Assembly: GCA_037974665.1 (NCBI GenBank)
Contig: CM075778.1
Location: forward strand, 6,809,001-6,873,000
DNA from: Ehretia macrophylla
Lineage: Eukaryota > Streptophyta > Magnoliopsida > Boraginales > Ehretiaceae
Reading direction: 5' to 3'
DNA: 64,000 nucleotides
Part shown: piece by piece, positions 59,566 to 64,000 of the stretch
Layout: each line of letters starts with the position of its first letter
How positions within the stretch are numbered: the first letter of the stretch is position 1
Position numbers and translations under genes: made by a program
The notes under the pieces: model-generated
The model's input: the letters and a program-made list of their open reading frames with translations, nothing else
What the model was told of the DNA's origin: nothing
Database searches by the model: none

Positions 59566-61162
59566 ATCTTTATCTTTGCTAAGACTTGTTGTCCCTAACG
59601 TTTTATTTTGATCATTTATTCTTTCTTGATCGAAGTCTAATATAACATAGATATAACTCTGTTAAAAACATAATTGAATATCCTTTAATTCTTTCTTTCA
59701 TTTCGTTGACAGAAAAATAAAAAATAAAAATCTTTATTTCTTTTCCATTAATTTCCCTTCTTTTTTTTTTTTTCTTTTACCCTTTCTCCTCGTCCTCGTC
59801 CTCGTCGTCTCTCCTTTCTTGTTATTCTTCTTCTTCGCACGCACTCACCATCACATAATCATACACATCACAAACAAAATTACATACACACTGTGCTTGG
59901 TACTTCTCTTTCTCTCTTTTACCCGGTTTTATATTATTTATTCCTTCACCATGTTTATTGATTGCTAGCTATCCAACTCTTTTTTTTTTAAATGTATTTT
60001 CCCTTATCTTATAGTATAATCAATAATTAAGCACCAGCTTCCGGATTTTGACCTCTCTCACCGTACAATTGCACACATCTGTTACATTTGACTTCGGTCT
60101 AGGGATAAATAATTATTAGCAAAGGTAAAGATTAGGGATATGAAGTTAATTCAACATATGTTTTTATGGTTATATTCTACATATATGTGTTAATGTGTTC
60201 TAATTCTCTGTATAAAAGCAATACTAACTAGTGGATATTTGTTATTATGCGCAAAGTAAATAAATTGTATTATATCACTAGATATTGTATTGCAGAAACG
60301 TATGTTAATCTGTAATGTACAATATTCTGTAGAAAGGGTATATGTACTTATATACAATCTTTCATTGTTAATGAGGTGATGAAGGTTGTAGGCGTTGGAG
60401 TATTGGACGAATCCACCTGAAGTTGAACAATAACTTGAGAAGGAAGAAAGTTCTATTGTCTATTAGTTTTCTATGAATAGGGTCTTATAGCTTGTAGGTA
60501 AGTGTCTCAATATCACTCTTTATACTCTGGGTTAAGAAAGGAAGTAATCGGCTAAAAAGATAGTTGTGAGCGAGAACAAGCGATTAGACTTTTTTTATAC
60601 ATAAAGCCATTGTTGTGTAATTATTATTGCTAAATAATGGATTTTTCCAGTTTTGGGGTCGTGAAGTATGTTTAGTCTAAATCATGTTAAATTGTGTGGT
60701 TCTTAATTCACGTTTTTCTCGTAGACGATCTGAGTGGTAGGGATAGATGTTATTCCCAACATATTTTATACTGTATGACCTGAATTTTGGGGGTTTCTTT
60801 TTTTTATAATCAGAGGAGAAGTTATCGCTCACCTCCCTTGAAACGAGAATCAGTACTAAAAGAGAAGTAACAGAATAATAAAGAATAGAGACCTCGTGTC
60901 CGCAGCTTTGGGAACATCTGCCTCCTATCGATCCCATTAGAATACAATATTATTTTTCTTTACGCTACTCCTCCCTTAGTCAGACATTTAAAAACCACAA
61001 ATAATTTAACCAAAAACTTAAAAATATTTTGACATAAAATACATAAATTTTTACCAAATAAACGAGAAGTAAAACATCATTCAGATAACATACATAATAC
61101 GTCACTCTTTACCGTGAGGTAGGTAAAATATACTACTCCCTGTTTTCTGCTTGAGCCAAGTG
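59566..61162. other. Intergenic DNA, no gene recognised
   Basis: Contains a CT-rich stretch (59755-59840, TCGTCCTCGTCCTCGTC) that looks leader-like, but no open coding exon follows it. A minus frame at 60677-60937 shows no domain. Confidence 0.35.
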
Positions 61163-61480
61163 AATGAAAGAAGGGACATAAGGTGGTATTCTTGGCAAAG
61201 ACAACTTCCGAAGTTTCCCAGAAACATCCAAAAGCTTAAGCAAAAAGTTCAAATCTTCTTTCTTCTACGAGAGAAGCATAGGAAAGACTTTAGATTACTT
61301 TATTTCACTACATATGTAGTTCTGAAATAACTGATTGATGGATACTTCAATCTTATCTATGTGGAGGAGAAAACAAATCAAGTCCAACTCTACACCTTAG
61401 CACTATTTGATGACAAAATATATTTTCCCTTTTAGCAAATGGTTGATGCTAAATGGAGTTTTAAACCCAAAAAAGAAAAA
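61163..61480. repeat. Right copy of the duplicated segment (partner 29406-30443), without the hAT inserts
   Basis: It runs from GACATAAGGTGGTATTCTTG through ATGTAGTTCTGAAATAAC and AAATCAAGTCCAACTCTACA to CAAATGGTTGATGCTAAATG. It preserves the empty hAT target site AGTCCAAC at about 61378-61385. Confidence 0.7.
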
Positions 61481-61910
61481 AAGAAAAAAAGAAAAAGAAA
61501 AGAGACAATGTTAAGAAGTGAATAGTCAAAATAGGCACTTAATTTTTCTTTTTGCATTCTACTCCATTTTCCAATGCCTAAAGCCAAAAGATACTTTCAT
61601 ATCGAAATATGAATTATGAACTAAAGAAACCTTCTGAATACAAGCAGAAATCCAACAAAAATATTTCAACAAATGGGCGTCCACACTTGTTTGTAAAATG
61701 TAAACTTCAACAAATGCATTGAGCAGTAAGGGCATTTGTGTAGCTATCAATATCCTCAACTGACATTGTTATCTTGTTCAAGCATTTGCTTCAAAACAAC
61801 TTGATGTTCAAAATAATTGAGTCGTGTATGAATGTCATGTGAGCCCTATATAATACACGGAGTTTACTCACCTCTACTAAATGATCGTTCGAGAGTTTAC
61901 CTTCTTTTTG

Positions 61911-61951
<41 letters not shown>

Positions 61952-62872
61952 AAATGACGTAAGAACTTAATTAGTAGAGCCTAACTACCAAATTATTCAA
62001 CAGAATCCAACCACCAACTTGTAAATCTAAAAGTTCAGGCAGTAAGTCTCCATACATGCACTAGATCCGTTAAAAGTGGAACTCCATAACAGTAAAAAAT
62101 ATCAAATCCGCGACTTTGCAAGAGCAATTCTATCTCTACTACCATTATACCATGTCCCTGAAGGCGACATATACATATACATACAACATTGACCTGAATG
62201 TCTAACATTTTCACATTTAAAAAAAGACTAATATTTAAAACCTCCTACGTTCATAAAAATTTTATATTATCTGATGTCTAAAAATTACCCATCAATTAAT
62301 AATCCTGAAGTTCGAAAATCTTTTGAGGGACCAGTCTCTCAAACACAAATTGCAAGAAAGGGAATCCTTGGATAAATGAACAAAAACTAAAATATTCATT
62401 TCATTTCCCTTTTAAGAGCTTAATCATATTTATAGTATCAGTCCTTCAACCTATTGACACTCGTAATTTTTACCACATATGCATTTTGTTGACCTATATA
62501 TGTGTGTGTGTGTGTGTGAGATACGTGTATTATGCTCTGTTAACCTTCATTAACCCTTGTTTAGTGTGGCCGACTAAACTCCACACACAAATGACAGCAT
62601 TTCTACACGAACCAAAAGAAAAATCCCGCTCATGTCCCTTACTCTTCAACTCTTCAACTCTTCTTAACCCCATCACCCCAACTGCTTTTACCTTCTTCTC
62701 ATTCAATTCAATTCAATTCAATACAGCATTTATAAATCACGTTGGCAACGTACCTCTCTGTTCTCAACCAAAATTGTTGCCTCGCCATTAATATATTTGT
62801 TTTTCACCACCATTTTTATTTTTTTATTTTTTTATATTTGACAAGTCAAGCTAATAAGTATAGTATATAAAT
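61481..62872. other. Intergenic/promoter DNA before the 62.9-kb gene
   Basis: Holds an (AT)n microsatellite at 61914-61948, a (TG)n run near 62502-62518, and an ATTCA(ATTCA)n run near 62700-62722. TATATAAATA at 62864-62873 is a possible TATA box but lies very near the ATG. Confidence 0.4.
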
Positions 62873-62890
62873 ATGTGTATGTATTTGAAG

Positions 62891-62987
62891 ATGAGCTCAT
62901 CATTTAAGTGTCTCAACCACCATTTGCTCACTCACACAACTCTCTACTCTTCACTTCTCTTCCCTCGCCTTCGCTTCTTCTCTTCCG
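62891..62987 (+). CDS. First coding exon of an unidentified gene; mitochondrial-type presequence
   Basis: The ATG at 62891 opens about 32 codons rich in Ser, Leu, Arg and His without acidic residues (MSSSFKCLNHHLLTH, then FPRLRFFSS). They end TCTTCCG before a good GTGAGC donor at 62988. Arg at -3 in RLRFFSS resembles mitochondrial cleavage sites. An upstream in-frame ATG at 62873 is also open. The rest of the gene lies beyond the window, so the product is unknown. Confidence 0.5.
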
Positions 62988-63349
62988 GTGAGCTCTCTAT
63001 GCATTTCTCTTGTTTTTTAAACTTTTTTTACGAATTAATTTCAGCTCTCAGTTATACATACATATATGTATAGATATATACGTATATGTTTATATTTATA
63101 TATAGATATATATGTGTGTGTGTGTGTGTGTACACTTTTGTGTTGTGTATATGATGATTGTATAACTTCGGTGATTTGATTACAGCTTTTTGATGATTTT
63201 AAGAATATGTTTATTTGGAATTTGAATCGAATGGAGTGATCATGCTGTATCTGACTTTCCCGTTTGTGGTGTTGGGTGAGATTTGCCGTTATTTCAATAT
63301 ATGATAATTTTCTGACCAAAAAAATTTGAACGAGTCAAATTCAGCTCAG

Positions 63350-63398
<49 letters not shown>

Positions 63399-64000
63399 GG
63401 TGAGTCCGGAGAATCCGATAAGAAATGGACCTTAACACGTGTAGAACTCAACTATTAAGTCTTGAGTTTACACATGTTTATTAATAATAGCTCATTCTTG
63501 TCCTAATCTTGTGAGAGAAAACAATATACATACACAGATACATATATACACACACATATAAGTATATATACACAAACATATTTATACACACACACACACA
63601 TATATATATACACACAGATATATATGTATACACACACATATGCATAGAGTATATGATGATTGTATGTGTTCGATGATGAAAGTAATTTAGATTCTAGATG
63701 ATTTTAAGAAATTTGTGCTTTTGGAATTGAAATCGAATGAAATGATTATCACTGTATAGGTAATTTAAAATATTCTTGATATTCATGATCTGGATAACTT
63801 TGTAGATTTACACACACATAATGTTTATACACACACACAGTATATCTGTGTGTGTGTATGATGGTGCCTGTATCTATACACGTGTATGCGTAGTGTATAT
63901 GGTGATTGTTTAAGTTTGATGATGTGATAAAAAAGTCTTGATGATCACAAAAATCTGTGCATTTGGAATTCAAATCAAATGAAGTGATCATGCTGTAATA
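62988..64000 (+). repeat. First intron of the 62.9-kb gene: TA/CA microsatellites and three copies of a ~105-bp module
   Basis: A module beginning ATGRTGATTGT and ending GAATSRAATGRARTGAT...CTGTA occurs at about 63149-63250, 63649-63760 and 63895-63999. Perfect (TA)n lies at 63351-63393, with ACACAC/ATATAT runs at 63520-63645 and elsewhere. No exon seen before the window end. Confidence 0.6.

Noticed and set aside
60677..60937. 86-codon minus-strand frame
   Set aside because: Cys and hydrophobic content looked defensin- or membrane-like at first, but spacing fits no family and no splice partner is visible.

Overview
The window is nuclear DNA of a dicot plant. The evidence is spliced plant genes with GT-AG introns, AT-rich intergenic DNA, Ty1/copia, Athila-type Ty3/gypsy and chromovirus LTR elements, PIF/Harbinger, hAT and MULE-like DNA elements, Au-like SINEs and many TA/TG microsatellites. 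The species cannot be named from sequence alone.

Layout. 1-3517: 3' part of a decayed Ty1/copia element with its 3' LTR. 3642-8224: MITEs, three tandem SINE copies and AT-rich spacer. 8456-15775 (+): a 14-exon sugar transporter gene of the plastidic glucose transporter 2/3 (SGB1) group, 490 codons, apparently intact, with one GC-AG intron. 16995-17416: a MULE-type MITE. 17483-23232: a complete PIF/Harbinger element with TTA target duplications, an intact DDE transposase (+), a Myb/SANT-like accessory gene (-) carrying one premature stop, a ~250 bp tandem array and a 0.5 kb C-rich minisatellite. 25523-26959 (+): nuclear CCMH for mitochondrial cytochrome c maturation, three exons, intact. 28327-30164: a long-TIR MULE-like element and a hAT element nested in another hAT element. 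30743-31824 (-): a two-exon plant defensin with an extra, ninth cysteine. 33012-57943: a nest of transposons (below). 57944-62872: intergenic DNA with an LTR-like remnant and a MITE. 62891 to the window end (+): first exon of a gene whose product starts with a mitochondrial-type presequence, followed by a repeat-rich intron.

The nest is the most structured part. A small hAT element (33012...57943) was split by an Athila-type gypsy insertion (33205-57924, minus strand). The Athila gag-pol was split by a copia element (45025-51410, target duplication TCTAT), whose integrase was split by a chromovirus solo LTR (47518-48649, target duplication GCAGT/GTAGT). Another solo LTR (38109-40493, AGTGT), a third LTR-like block (about 34595-36920) and a MITE (33462-33818) also lie in the Athila. 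The Athila 5' LTR is not simple: 53.88-57.11 kb is a chain of inverted LTR, leader and gag-start segments forming two large palindromes, with junctions at short shared sequences.

The host genes (sugar transporter, CCMH, defensin and the 62.9 kb gene) are functionally unrelated neighbours and give no sign of a cluster. Nearly all other content is transposon biology. Premature stops in several elements fit C-to-T decay of methylated cytosines. I did not find a clearly new biochemical system. The best candidates for novelty are the palindromic Athila end, the 9-cysteine defensin, the Harbinger element with its telo-box-like array and C-rich tract, and a 51-residue membrane-protein ORF inside the Athila 3' region.
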